Position numbers and translations under genes: made by a program. The notes beneath the pieces were generated by a model. That model saw only the letters and a program-made list of their open reading frames with translations, did no database searches and was not told where the DNA came from. Positions 51,241-59,904 of a stretch of 64,000 nucleotides of DNA are shown piece by piece. The stretch covers positions 1 through 64,000 of the forward strand of contig NZ_VCHX02000173.1 of the NCBI RefSeq assembly GCF_005768555.2, in the 5' to 3' direction. Source of the DNA: Streptomyces sporangiiformans (GTDB lineage Bacteria; Actinomycetota; Actinomycetes; Streptomycetales; Streptomycetaceae). Within the stretch, counting starts at the first letter, position 1, and each line of letters starts with the position of its first letter.

Positions 51241-52422
51241 ATGGACGGTATGACGACGATCGACGGTGAGGTCGCGGCTGGATTCGAACCGGTGCGTGAG
51301 GCGTTCGCGGCGAACTTCTCCCAGCACGGGGACATCGGCGCGGCGGTGTGCGTGTACCAGCACGGCCGACCGGTGGTGGATCTGTGGGGTGGCGTCGCCG
51401 ACCCCAAGACCGATCGTCGGTGGACGCGGGACACGCTGCAACTGGTCTACTCGGCCACCAAGGGGGCGACCGCGACCGCGACACACATGCTGGTTGAGCG
51501 CGGTGCGCTGGACCTGGACGCGCCGGTGGCGAAGTACTGGCCGCAGTTTGCCGCGAACGGCAAGGCGGACATCCCGGTGCGCTGGCTGCTGTCCCACCAG
51601 GCAGGCTTGATCGCGCTGGACCAACCGGTTCCGTTGAACGAGGCGTTGGCCTGGCATCCGATGACGGCCGCACTGGCTGCTCAGCGCCCCCTGTGGACTC
51701 CGGGCACGGCGCACGGGTATCACGGTCGGACCTGGGGCTGGCTTGTCGGCGAGGTGATCCGCCGGGTTTCCGGCCGCATGCCGGGCCGCTTCTTCGCCGA
51801 CGAGATCGCAACTCCCCTTGGGCTGGACTTCTTCATCGGATTGCCCGCGGGTGAACGCGACCGGGTCAGCCGCATGGTGTACCAGCGGCCCGAGGTCGAC
51901 CTCACCACCGTGCCAGCCGAGTCGATTCCCGAGGATCTCCGCGAACTGGTTGCCGCTTGGCGCGACCCGAACTCGTTCAGCAACCGAGCGTATGCGGTCA
52001 CCGACCCCGCCGAAATCGACTTCGCCTCGCCCGAGGTGCAGGCGGCGGAACTCCCGGCCTCCAACGGCGTCGGCACCGCACGCGGACTGGCGCGCATGTA
52101 TGCCTCGCTGATCGGCGAGGTGGACGGTATGCGCCTGCTCACACCGGAAACCCTGGCGGTGGCAACCAGGGAGCAGGCCAGCGGAAAGGACCAGGTGATG
52201 CTGATCGCGAGCCGATTCAGCTCCGGGTACATGCTGCCTACTGAGACCAACCCGATGATCGGGCCAAGCTCTTTCGGCCACACCGGCCGAGGCGGCTCGC
52301 TGGGCTTCGCCGATCCGGAGCACGGCATTGCCTTCGGCTACGCGATGAACCACGTCATCGGAGGCCCCGGGGATGTGCGTGCGACGTTACTGGTCGAGGC
52401 AGTGCAAAGGTCTCTGGCGTAG
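51241..52422 (+). CDS. serine hydrolase, beta-lactamase/esterase class C type
   Basis: A 393-residue enzyme of the class C beta-lactamase-like group. Catalytic motif SATK (SxxK) lies in LVYSATKGATATATH. Tyr of YxN-type is probably in GTAHGYHGRTWGWLVGEV, and the late motif is FGHTGRGGSLGF (HTG). These are often esterases, not antibiotic-resistance enzymes. Two ATGs nine bases apart (51241, 51250) are possible starts. No obvious link to the dpd genes that follow. Confidence 0.87.
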   Translation: MDGMTTIDGEVAAGFEPVREAFAANFSQHGDIGAAVCVYQHGRPVVDLWGGVADPKTDRRWTRDTLQLVYSATKGATATATHMLVERGALDLDAPVAKYWPQFAANGKADIPVRWLLSHQAGLIALDQPVPLNEALAWHPMTAALAAQRPLWTPGTAHGYHGRTWGWLVGEVIRRVSGRMPGRFFADEIATPLGLDFFIGLPAGERDRVSRMVYQRPEVDLTTVPAESIPEDLRELVAAWRDPNSFSNRAYAVTDPAEIDFASPEVQAAELPASNGVGTARGLARMYASLIGEVDGMRLLTPETLAVATREQASGKDQVMLIASRFSSGYMLPTETNPMIGPSSFGHTGRGGSLGFADPEHGIAFGYAMNHVIGGPGDVRATLLVEAVQRSLA

Positions 52423-52821
52423 ACGGCAGTTACCCGAGGACCACATTTCCGCCCTGGCCATGTCCCGCCTTGCGCCACCCCGCAAGGTGCCATCGGCGGC
52501 CGTTGTGGTGCCCGTAACTGTGGCACTGTCCGGGCGGTCGGAGCCCACGGCGGCACTCCGCGGCAGGTCACCTCACGGCTGTCGTCCTTCGGTAGGAGGG
52601 GAAACGCTGACCAGCAGCGATGGTGTACATAGGCTCCATCGACGGCCCCATCCGACTCGAGTCAGCCGCCCGCCCCCAGCCCTCGACGGACCGTCGGCCG
52701 CCAACGCCCGCGGGCCTGCCGCGCCCCACCAGCACTGGGCTGGTGGGGCAAGCGGCCTGCGGGACCAGGGAGAGGCCTGAACCCTCTTGGATCACAAGGA
52801 AGTTGGAGACTTTACGAAGCC
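52423..52821. other. gap without a supported gene
   Basis: The stretch between the hydrolase gene and the end of the preQ0 operon. Open frames are compositionally biased shadows without ribosome sites. No repeat, tRNA or riboswitch-like fold was recognised. Confidence 0.4.
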
Positions 52822-53589
52822 TCAGCCCCTGACGATAGCGACCGCGTCGTGACTGTGGATGCTCTCCAGGTTCCGGACCTCGACGGTGTGGCACAGTCCC
52901 CTGGCACGACACTCCGCGGAAACGGTGCGGGCCATGTCCTCGACGAAGACCGGGTGGTCGAAAGCCTGCATCGTGAGCACGCGCTCGTCCGGCCGCTTCA
53001 CAAGCGGCACAATGGGTGCTGAACCGGCAGAGCGCAGGATGGCAACGGCCTCGTTCACCGACAACGGGTAGGGGTCGTCACCGTCACCCGTGACGCTGAG
53101 CGTGATCTCGCTGCGCTGGTTGTGCGCCCCGTAGTCAGAGATAGCCTTCGAGCACGGGCAAAGGCTCGTGACTTCAGCCCTCACCGTCGTAGCGACAGTG
53201 GCCTCACCGTCCGCCAACCGCCCCTCGATTGTGAGGTCGTGCACCTGCCAGGACCCCTTGCCGCTGGCCGGAGCCGTCACACGCTGGGCGAACGGCATGC
53301 TGATCCTTACGGTGATGGCCGGCGCATCGAGGAGAGTTGCACCCTCCTTCAGGACTCGCGGCATGTCCCGGGGATCCAGTGTTGCCAGTTCGTCCTGGAC
53401 CAGGGCGACCATGCGGCTCATGTGCGTACCACGCCGATCGGCCTGGAGCCGTACCGTGACCGCAGCTTCGGCAATCCCATTCTGCCGAACGGCCCCGTCA
53501 TCGAGGCAAGTTGGGAACCGGACGCCTGAGATACCGACTTCGTCGATCTCGATGCCGCGTGGATCATGCTCGTTCTGGATGTCGTGCAC
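52822..53589 (-). CDS. folE2: GTP cyclohydrolase FolE2
   Basis: A 255-residue type IB GTP cyclohydrolase. Signature SLCPCSKAISDYGAHNQRSE (Cys144 and Cys146 region) contains the metal-binding Cys and the conserved DYGAHNQRS. LHDRY-free C-terminal ARGLCHTVEVRNLESIHSHDAVA matches the family end. It opens the guanine ring of GTP to give dihydroneopterin triphosphate, the first step to preQ0. It is last in the queC-queE-queD-folE2 operon, one base after queD ends. Confidence 0.93.
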   Translation of the reverse strand: MHDIQNEHDPRGIEIDEVGISGVRFPTCLDDGAVRQNGIAEAAVTVRLQADRRGTHMSRMVALVQDELATLDPRDMPRVLKEGATLLDAPAITVRISMPFAQRVTAPASGKGSWQVHDLTIEGRLADGEATVATTVRAEVTSLCPCSKAISDYGAHNQRSEITLSVTGDGDDPYPLSVNEAVAILRSAGSAPIVPLVKRPDERVLTMQAFDHPVFVEDMARTVSAECRARGLCHTVEVRNLESIHSHDAVAIVRG

Positions 53590-53590
53590 G

Positions 53591-53947
53591 TCATTCCCCC
53601 CGGTATGTGCAGCCAGAAGTGCAGGTCTCGCGGACAGTCACGGCCGACAGGGTGGGCAGGTCCCCCCCGAGCCTCTCCCAGATCCACTTGGCCAGGACCT
53701 CGCTGGTCGGGTTCTCCAACCCTTCGATCTCGTTGAGGTAGTAGTGGTCGAGTTGTGCCTCGATGGGCTTGAAGGCCCGCTTGACGTCCGCGAAGTCCAT
53801 GACCCAGCCGGCCTCGGGGTCAACATCCCCCTCCACGTGGACGATGACCTTGTACGAGTGCCCGTGAAGCCGAGCACACTTGTGCCCCTCGGGAACGTTG
53901 GGCAGACGGTGTGCCGCTTCGAACGTGAACTCGCGAAAGATTTCCAT
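53591..53947 (-). CDS. queD: 6-carboxy-tetrahydropterin synthase QueD
   Basis: A 118-residue T-fold enzyme. Zinc ligands are His13 (AAHRL), His28 and His30 (LHGHSY), and the catalytic Cys24 stands in the CxxxHGH motif that distinguishes QueD from PTPS. VMDFADVKR and ENPTSEVLAKWIWERL complete the family pattern. It converts dihydroneopterin triphosphate to carboxytetrahydropterin, step two of preQ0 synthesis. Confidence 0.95.
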   Translation of the reverse strand: MEIFREFTFEAAHRLPNVPEGHKCARLHGHSYKVIVHVEGDVDPEAGWVMDFADVKRAFKPIEAQLDHYYLNEIEGLENPTSEVLAKWIWERLGGDLPTLSAVTVRETCTSGCTYRGE

Positions 53948-54589
53948 TTACTGAATTCCCAGATACTTGTGCGTCTGGAGAGAGAGTGTCCAGCGCGGGT
54001 TCTTCATGCAGTACTCGACCGCCGCACGTGTGTTCTCGTCCCGGGCCGGACCATCCATGGGCTGCAGACGGAAGTGCCGGAAGTCGAGACCTTCGAACTG
54101 AGACGGGTCGCCGCCCACCTGCGGATAGACAAGTTTCAGTTCGTCGCCACTCGTGAGTACAAGGTCTGCGCCGATCTTCGGGCTCACGCAGATCCAGTCG
54201 ATGCCCTCAGGGGCATGCCTGGTGCCATTGGTCTCCACAGCGATCTCGAAGCCGCGGTCGTGCAGCGCAGACACAGCCTCGCTGTCCAACTGAAGCAAGG
54301 GTTCCCCACCCGTGCAGACGACGAAGCGGTGTTCCTGGGCCTGAGAGGGCCAGGTCGCTCCCACCGCGTCGGCAAGTGCCTCGGCCGTGGGGAAACGCCC
54401 GCCGCCCTCGCCATCCGTGCCCACGAAGTCCGTGTCGCAGAACTGGCAGATCGCTCTTGCTCTGTCCTTTTCGCGACCGGTCCAGAGGTTGCAGCGCGAG
54501 AAGCGGCAGAAGACGGCCGGCCGACCCGCGTGGGCCCCCTCTCCTTGGAGCGTGTAGAAGATCTCTTTGACCAGATAGGTCATGCTCAC
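53948..54589 (-). CDS. queE: 7-carboxy-7-deazaguanine synthase QueE
   Basis: A radical SAM enzyme of 213 residues. The cluster-binding cysteines are Cys33, Cys48 and Cys51, the CX14CX2C spacing of one QueE subgroup in place of CX3CX2C. TLQGEGAHAGRPAVFCRFSRCNL precedes it, and VCTGGEPLLQ is the GGE motif. It contracts carboxytetrahydropterin to carboxy-deazaguanine. The GTG start overlaps the queC stop (GTGA); the ATG six bases later is an alternative. Confidence 0.94.
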   Translation of the reverse strand: MSMTYLVKEIFYTLQGEGAHAGRPAVFCRFSRCNLWTGREKDRARAICQFCDTDFVGTDGEGGGRFPTAEALADAVGATWPSQAQEHRFVVCTGGEPLLQLDSEAVSALHDRGFEIAVETNGTRHAPEGIDWICVSPKIGADLVLTSGDELKLVYPQVGGDPSQFEGLDFRHFRLQPMDGPARDENTRAAVEYCMKNPRWTLSLQTHKYLGIQ

Positions 54590-55284
54590 GCTTCCTGGTA
54601 CCGGACGGGGTCGGTCACACCGGCCTCGGCAAAGCCCTTCAGGCGGAGCAGGCAGGTGTCACACTTCCCGCAGGCTCGCCCCTGCTCGTCCGGGTCGTAG
54701 CAGCTCGACGTAAGGGAGTAGTCGACACCGAGTCGCAGCCCTTCGCGCACGATGTCCGCCTTCGACATGGCGATCAGCGGCGAGTGGATCTTGAGCTCCT
54801 GGGTTCCCTCGACGCCCGCGCGGGTGGCAAGGTTGGCCATCTTGGCGTAGGCGTCCATGTACTCCGGACGGCAGTCCGGATACCCGCTGTAGTCGACCGC
54901 GGTCACGCCTGTGAAGATGTCGCTGGCGCCCACGACCTCAGCGTAGGCAAGGGCGAAGGAGAGGAAGATCGTGTTGCGGGCCGGTACGTAGGTGACGGGG
55001 ATCGACTCCTCGACCTCGTCCACGTTCTCCCGCTTAGGGACCTCGATGTCGGACGTCAGCGCGGAGCCACCGAACACTCGGAGATCGATGTCCGCGATCA
55101 CGTGCCGAGCGACGCCCTGCGCCTCGGCCACCCGCTTCGCAGCTTCAAGTTCGATGCTGTGCCTCTGGCCGTACCGAAAGCTGAGGGCATACGGGGTGAA
55201 GCCCTGGCCCTTGGCGATGGCGAGCACGGTGGTGGAGTCCAGCCCCCCGCTCAGCAACACAATCGCGGAACGATCCATGCTCAT
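54586..55284 (-). CDS. queC: 7-cyano-7-deazaguanine synthase QueC
   Basis: A PP-loop ATPase of 232 residues. It has SGGLDS (12-17), SFRYGQRHSIELEAA and FTGVTAVDYSGYPDCRPEYMDA, and a C-terminal zinc site SSCYDP...CGKCDTC. It turns carboxy-deazaguanine into preQ0 using ATP and ammonia. Two starts are possible: the GGGGAG site is only one base from ATG 55284 but seven from ATG 55278, so the latter is more likely. First gene of the preQ0 operon. Confidence 0.95.
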   Translation of the reverse strand: MSMDRSAIVLLSGGLDSTTVLAIAKGQGFTPYALSFRYGQRHSIELEAAKRVAEAQGVARHVIADIDLRVFGGSALTSDIEVPKRENVDEVEESIPVTYVPARNTIFLSFALAYAEVVGASDIFTGVTAVDYSGYPDCRPEYMDAYAKMANLATRAGVEGTQELKIHSPLIAMSKADIVREGLRLGVDYSLTSSCYDPDEQGRACGKCDTCLLRLKGFAEAGVTDPVRYQEA

Positions 55285-55392
55285 ACTCCCCTTGTAGTTA
55301 GCACCGTGGCGGCGCTTGATCTATAACCCACTAACTAGACGCTACAGTAACCCTGACCAGATCCGAGTTACCGAGTCCCGGGAGTCCCCACG
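55285..55392. promoter_or_regulatory. divergent promoter region of the preQ0 and dpd operons
   Basis: A 108-bp gap separates queC and the dpdC-like gene. It contains a 7-bp inverted repeat, TAGTTAG at 55295-55301 and CTAACTA at 55331-55337. It is clearly richer in A and T than the genes. Both operons start here, so synthesis of preQ0 and its insertion into DNA could share control. Confidence 0.6.
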
Positions 55393-56286
55393 GTGAGCCA
55401 ACTTTCCATCGTGGTGACGTGCACCGATCGCAAGGCATCGCCTCCGGCCGAACGGCTGCGCGTACGGAACCTGCCTCAGGGTGACGTGGCCGAGCGGGTC
55501 GCCGAGTGGGGGCGGCGCCTCGACACAGCCGCAGATCCTCGCCCCCTGACGGAGCTCTACAAGGGCGACCACTGGGTTCGCTCTCTGCGGCTGCCCGCCA
55601 GCGCAGCACAGGCCGGCTTCACCGCCGAACTGTGGGTCGCTTCAGCCGGACTGGGGCTGCAACCAGTATCAGCCTCCGCTCCTGCCTATGCAGCCACTTT
55701 CACTTCTCGGCACGAGGATTCGGTGGGCGGCACCTTCGACGAACGCGGCACCTGGTGGCACCACCTCCAGGAGGAACGTGGCGCCTCCCGGTTGACGGAC
55801 CTCGCCTGCAAGGGTCCGATACTCCTCGTCCTCTCCGAGGTGTACGCCGCTGCCATAGAGACGGAACTGCAGGCGCTAGCCGCCATAGGCGGCGAGGCGC
55901 TCCTCATCGGTGGCGCGCGTGATCTTCCAGGCCTGACACGGCTCCCCGCTGACGGCTCGCTGCGTAGCGCGCTCGGAGGGACCCTCACCAGCCTCAATGT
56001 GCGGATGGCTGCCTGGTGGCTCGAGCACTGCTCGGGTGCTCGCCTCACTCAGCCCGACACAAGTGCGGCATGGAACGACTGGGTCGCACAGGCATCCAAG
56101 AAGGAGCGCTACCACCGCGCTCCGATGACCGACGAGAGGGTCATCTCCTTCATCCGGGAGAGCGTTGCCCAAAATCCCGTCCACTCGCGCACCCGTCTGC
56201 TACGCATGTTGCGGGATCAGGGGCTGGCCTGCGAACAGAAGCGCTTCGCCGATCTCTACGCCGCAACGGTGGGGAAGAACCAATGA
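55393..56286 (+). CDS. DpdC-like protein (probable dPreQ0 to dADG conversion)
   Basis: A 297-residue protein beginning LSIVVTCTDRKASPPAERLRVR, a strand-Cys-Thr-Asp-Arg-Lys start like DUF328/YaaA-type and DUF6884 proteins. TAELWVASAGLGLQPVSASAPAYAATF follows, typical of that superfamily. A C-terminal winged-helix-like part reads SFIRESVAQNPVHSRTRLLRMLRDQGL. In other dpd clusters a gene of this type next to dpdA/dpdB hydrolyses the nitrile of dPreQ0 in DNA to the amide. GGGAG precedes the GTG. Assignment rests on position and fold resemblance. Confidence 0.6.
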   Translation: MSQLSIVVTCTDRKASPPAERLRVRNLPQGDVAERVAEWGRRLDTAADPRPLTELYKGDHWVRSLRLPASAAQAGFTAELWVASAGLGLQPVSASAPAYAATFTSRHEDSVGGTFDERGTWWHHLQEERGASRLTDLACKGPILLVLSEVYAAAIETELQALAAIGGEALLIGGARDLPGLTRLPADGSLRSALGGTLTSLNVRMAAWWLEHCSGARLTQPDTSAAWNDWVAQASKKERYHRAPMTDERVISFIRESVAQNPVHSRTRLLRMLRDQGLACEQKRFADLYAATVGKNQ

Positions 56287-57416
56287 CTGCACATGTTCTT
56301 AAGCGACGCGCTCTCCGCGTCGAGCAACATCCCACCATTCCGCTGTACATGTTCGCGCTTGCTGCCGAAGAGGTCAGCCAGGTCGCAGATGTCGCCAGGA
56401 TCTCCCGAGACGAAGCCGGGCGATTGATCGGCTACCAGCGTCCCGAAAAGAAGCAGCACGTCCGGCAGATTCTTGAGTACCTGGACCGCGATGAGGTCCT
56501 CTTCCCCAACGGGTTGATCCTCGCTCTACCTAACACCGTTCGTTTCCGGTCAAGTCCCGGTCCGGCGAGTTCGGACGGGCTGTGCACCAGCGGCACTCTG
56601 GAGATCCCCCTTCCGGATACTCCGGACGGTCCCCGGCCCGCGTGGATCGTGGACGGCCAGCAGCGCAGCCTCGCGCTGGCGCGTACACGCAACTCCCGTC
56701 TGGCGGTAACGGTTGCGGCGTTCGTTGCAGAGGATCTTGAGACCCAGCGTGACCAGTTCCTGCGGGTGAACACCGTCTCCCCCTTGCCGACGAACCTCGT
56801 CTCCGAGTTGCTGCCCGAGGTCGGGACAGCACTGCCCACGAAGCTCTCGGCACGCAAACTGCCTTCGGCCCTCGTAGAAGCACTGAACCAGGACAGGGAC
56901 TCCCCTTTCCGCGGACTGATTCGTCGCGCTTCTACTGCTGCCAAGCAGAAGACTTCCACGGTCGTCGCAGACAACAGCCTGATGCTGGCCATCCAGGAGT
57001 CACTGAACCTGCCGGCTGGGGTCTTCTCCCCGTACAAGAACCTAACCAACGGCACGGTGGACACAGCAACGATCCGCTCCATCCTTGTCACCTACTGGTC
57101 GGCGGTTCGCGAGACCTTCCCGGACGCCTGGGGGCTGCCTCCGACCAAGAGCCGCCTGATGCACGGCGTGGGGATCAGATCAATGGGACGCCTGATGGAT
57201 CGAGTGATGATGAACATCTCCCCTTCATCTCCCTTGGCGGTGAAGGAGGCAAAAGCTGAGCTCGAACTGATCGAGCCGCATTGCCGCTGGACGCGTGGGC
57301 GCTGGCCAGACCTGAACATCCCCTGGAATGAACTCCAGAACAACCCTCGCCACATCAGCACTCTCTCAAACTTCCTCCTCCGCACTTACGTACAGGAAAA
57401 GGCGAACGCCTCTTGA
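56283..57416 (+). CDS. DGQHR-domain protein, DpdB-like (copy 1)
   Basis: A 377-residue protein of the DndB/DGQHR family. The motif is DGQQR (124-128) in PAWIVDGQQRSLALA, preceded by IGYQRPEKKQHVRQI and FPNGLILALPNTVRF. ARTRNSRLAVTVAAFV and RDQFLRVNTVSPLPTNLVSELLPE follow. DpdB helps DpdA to exchange guanine for preQ0 and may hydrolyse ATP. ATGA overlap with the dpdC-like gene and TTGA overlap with dpdA argue for a shared transcript. Confidence 0.87.
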   Translation: MTAHVLKRRALRVEQHPTIPLYMFALAAEEVSQVADVARISRDEAGRLIGYQRPEKKQHVRQILEYLDRDEVLFPNGLILALPNTVRFRSSPGPASSDGLCTSGTLEIPLPDTPDGPRPAWIVDGQQRSLALARTRNSRLAVTVAAFVAEDLETQRDQFLRVNTVSPLPTNLVSELLPEVGTALPTKLSARKLPSALVEALNQDRDSPFRGLIRRASTAAKQKTSTVVADNSLMLAIQESLNLPAGVFSPYKNLTNGTVDTATIRSILVTYWSAVRETFPDAWGLPPTKSRLMHGVGIRSMGRLMDRVMMNISPSSPLAVKEAKAELELIEPHCRWTRGRWPDLNIPWNELQNNPRHISTLSNFLLRTYVQEKANAS

Positions 57417-58633
57417 AATTCTATTTTCCTGACAGTCAGGACCTGGTCAGCCCGACCTATGACTTCATCAACGATGAATACTCTCCGTACCGGGTGCGCC
57501 AGCGCGATGACGTCTACGCCCACGAGATCGTCACGCCCATTCCGTACGACGGAATCCTGGTGAGCAAGGCCATCATTGATGGCTCGGTCAAGGGTGCTGG
57601 GAAGTACTCCACTCCGCAACGCGAACGCTTGTACCGCCTGGGTGTCCGCCAATTTTTCCGGTTGAACGAGGACATGGAGACCCTGGGCGACTGCGGGGCC
57701 TTTAACTACATCAACGAGGAAATCCCGCCCTACACCGTCGACGAAGTGGTCAGCTTCTACGAGACGTGCGGCTTCGATGCGGGCGTGAGCATCGACCACA
57801 TCATCTTCGGCTACATCCCCAGCGGCTCCAGCCAGGAACCCGACCCTGCCTGGGTCAAGCGGCAGGAGATCTCACTCCGGCTGGCGCAAGAGTTCCTCGA
57901 CGAGACACGACGGCGCGGAGAGAAGTTCCAGCCCGTCGGTGCAGCCCAGGGATGGGGCCCGCAGAGCTACGCACACAGCGTCGCCAAGTTGCAGGAGATG
58001 GGGTACCAGCGCATCGCCCTTGGAGGCATGGTCCCCCTCAAGTCACACGAGATCCTCGCATGCCTCGAGGCCATCTCAGAGGTCCACCGGAGGGGCGTGG
58101 ACCTTCATCTCCTGGGTGTCAACCGCGTTGAAAGCATGGAACAGTTCGCTCGGCTGGGCGTGACGAGTTTCGACAGCACTTCAGCGTTTCGCCAGGCCTT
58201 CATGGACGACCGGAATAACTACCACACGGCGACCGACTCCTACACCGCGATCCGGGTCCCGCAGGTGGACGGTAATCCAGCCCTCAAGCGCATGATTCTC
58301 TCCGGAACGGTCTCACAGGCCGATGCCATCGCCGGCGAGCGCGCATGCCTTCGCGCCCTGCGGGGCTATGGCAATGGGAACGTAAGCGTCGAAGAAGTCC
58401 TTACCGCCATAAAGGAATACGAAGCTCTCATCCTCGGTCCGAAGAAGAAGAGCTACCTCTCTGCCTACGAGCGCACGCTGCGCGGGGCCCCTTGGAAGGA
58501 CTGCCCTTGCGCCCTTTGTCGAGAGCACGGCGTCGAGATCGCCATTTTCCGCGGAACCGAGCGCAACAAGCGCCGCGGCTTCCACAACCTGTCCATACTC
58601 GAGACAAAAATGCGCTCGCTCAACTTCGCCTGA
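57413..58633 (+). CDS. dpdA: DNA 7-deazaguanine transglycosylase DpdA
   Basis: A 406-residue tRNA-guanine-transglycosylase-fold enzyme. DCGAFNYI (93-100) carries the first Asp, SIDHI the second acid and SFDSTSAFR the probable nucleophile region. The zinc site is Cys364, Cys366, Cys369 and His391 (DCPCALC...FH). The missing QueA/TGT RNA features and the dpd neighbours show it acts on DNA, swapping guanine for preQ0. It starts at TTG, which is uncommon, overlapping the previous stop. Confidence 0.9.
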   Translation: MKFYFPDSQDLVSPTYDFINDEYSPYRVRQRDDVYAHEIVTPIPYDGILVSKAIIDGSVKGAGKYSTPQRERLYRLGVRQFFRLNEDMETLGDCGAFNYINEEIPPYTVDEVVSFYETCGFDAGVSIDHIIFGYIPSGSSQEPDPAWVKRQEISLRLAQEFLDETRRRGEKFQPVGAAQGWGPQSYAHSVAKLQEMGYQRIALGGMVPLKSHEILACLEAISEVHRRGVDLHLLGVNRVESMEQFARLGVTSFDSTSAFRQAFMDDRNNYHTATDSYTAIRVPQVDGNPALKRMILSGTVSQADAIAGERACLRALRGYGNGNVSVEEVLTAIKEYEALILGPKKKSYLSAYERTLRGAPWKDCPCALCREHGVEIAIFRGTERNKRRGFHNLSILETKMRSLNFA

Positions 58634-58678
58634 CAAAAGCCCCATTGGACAGCGTCCGAACCTGCACGAGGAGACACG

Positions 58679-59782
58679 GTGGCCGATGACCACACCCTGC
58701 GACTTCCCGCCCTTGAACTCCGCCAGGGGAGCCGCCGGATCTACTGCTTTGCCGTGGACGGCAAGAAACTGCACCGATTCACGGCGGTCTCGCGTGTGCG
58801 CAGGGACGAGGACGCGGGTCTGCACGGCTACCAGCGCCCAGAGGTGCTGAGTCACATCCGCTCGATCCGCCGCTACCTGGAGTCGGACGGCGCGATGCTG
58901 CCCAACGCCCTGGTTCTCGCCTTCGACCCGTCGGTGAAGTTCATCCCGAGCCAGCGCATGGCCTCCCCCGATGCTCCTTCTACGCCTGGAGAGTTGGAGA
59001 TCCGCTACTCGGAGACGATGGACGAGAGCGACAAGCCTGCCTGGCTGGTCGACGGCCAGCAGCGCAGTGCGGCAATCAGGGATGCCGACGTGGCCGAGTT
59101 CCCGGTGGCCGCGGTTGGTTTCATCGCCGATAACCAGGAAGACCAGCGCTCCCAGTTCATCCTCGTCAACTCGACCAAGCCTCTGCCCAAGGGGCTAATC
59201 CACGAACTGCTTCCGGAGACGGTCGGGCAGCTCCCGCCGGCCTACGCCAAGCGGCGCCTCCCGGCGCGGCTGATGACCAGCCTCAACATCGACAAGAACG
59301 GACCCTTCTACGGACGCATTCAGAGCCCGACCTCACCGCTGGGCAATATCAAGGACAACAGCATCCTCAAGATGCTGGAGCACAGCCTCTTCGAGGGTGC
59401 GCTGTACCAGTACCGCAATCCGGAGGACGGCTCCGGCGACATCGACCGGATGCTGCTGCACCTGCGGTCGTACTGGAACATCGTCAGAGAGACATTCTCC
59501 GACGCCTGGCGTCTGCCACCCCGCCAATCCCGCCTGACCCACGGCGTAGGAATCCAGGCTATGGGCTTCGTAATGGACGCTCTAACCGAGGGCACGCCTG
59601 CCGAGGAGGTCGACTCGGACGAACTCCGTGCATCCATCGCAAGCTTGATGCCGATCTGCTCCTGGACGTCAGGCATGTGGCGATTCCCCGACGGCGACCA
59701 GCGCCGCTGGAATGGGCTTCAGAACACGCCAAACGATGTACGTCTGCTGACCAATCTGCTCGTGCGCACAATCCGCGGATAG
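58679..59782 (+). CDS. DGQHR-domain protein, DpdB-like (copy 2)
   Basis: A 367-residue protein related to the one at 56283. It has HGYQRPEVLSHIRSI, LPNALVLAFDPSVKFIP and PAWLVDGQQRSAAIR with DGQQR at 125-129. RSQFILVNSTKPLPKGLIHELLPE and DAWRLPPRQSRLTHGVGIQAMGFVMD also match copy 1. The two copies flank dpdA and diverge in much of the sequence, so they are old paralogues. They may form a heteromer or differ in target choice. GTG start; a 45-bp gap follows dpdA. Confidence 0.86.
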   Translation: MADDHTLRLPALELRQGSRRIYCFAVDGKKLHRFTAVSRVRRDEDAGLHGYQRPEVLSHIRSIRRYLESDGAMLPNALVLAFDPSVKFIPSQRMASPDAPSTPGELEIRYSETMDESDKPAWLVDGQQRSAAIRDADVAEFPVAAVGFIADNQEDQRSQFILVNSTKPLPKGLIHELLPETVGQLPPAYAKRRLPARLMTSLNIDKNGPFYGRIQSPTSPLGNIKDNSILKMLEHSLFEGALYQYRNPEDGSGDIDRMLLHLRSYWNIVRETFSDAWRLPPRQSRLTHGVGIQAMGFVMDALTEGTPAEEVDSDELRASIASLMPICSWTSGMWRFPDGDQRRWNGLQNTPNDVRLLTNLLVRTIRG

Positions 59783-59791
59783 CCAGCGCTC

Positions 59792-59822
59792 GGTGGGCCT
59801 TCCCACAAGAGGAAGGCCCACC
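59792..59822. terminator. bidirectional terminator between converging dpd operons
   Basis: GGTGGGCCTTCC and GGAAGGCCCACC make a perfect 12-bp stem with a 7-base loop, 10 bp after the second dpdB-like gene and facing dpdD. Confidence 0.8.
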
Positions 59823-59904
59823 GTCATGATGGCTTTCTCTGAATTCGCGGGCTCCCGACTCACGTCTTTGCCGATGGCATTTTTTCAAGTCTGCGCCCGA
59901 GACC

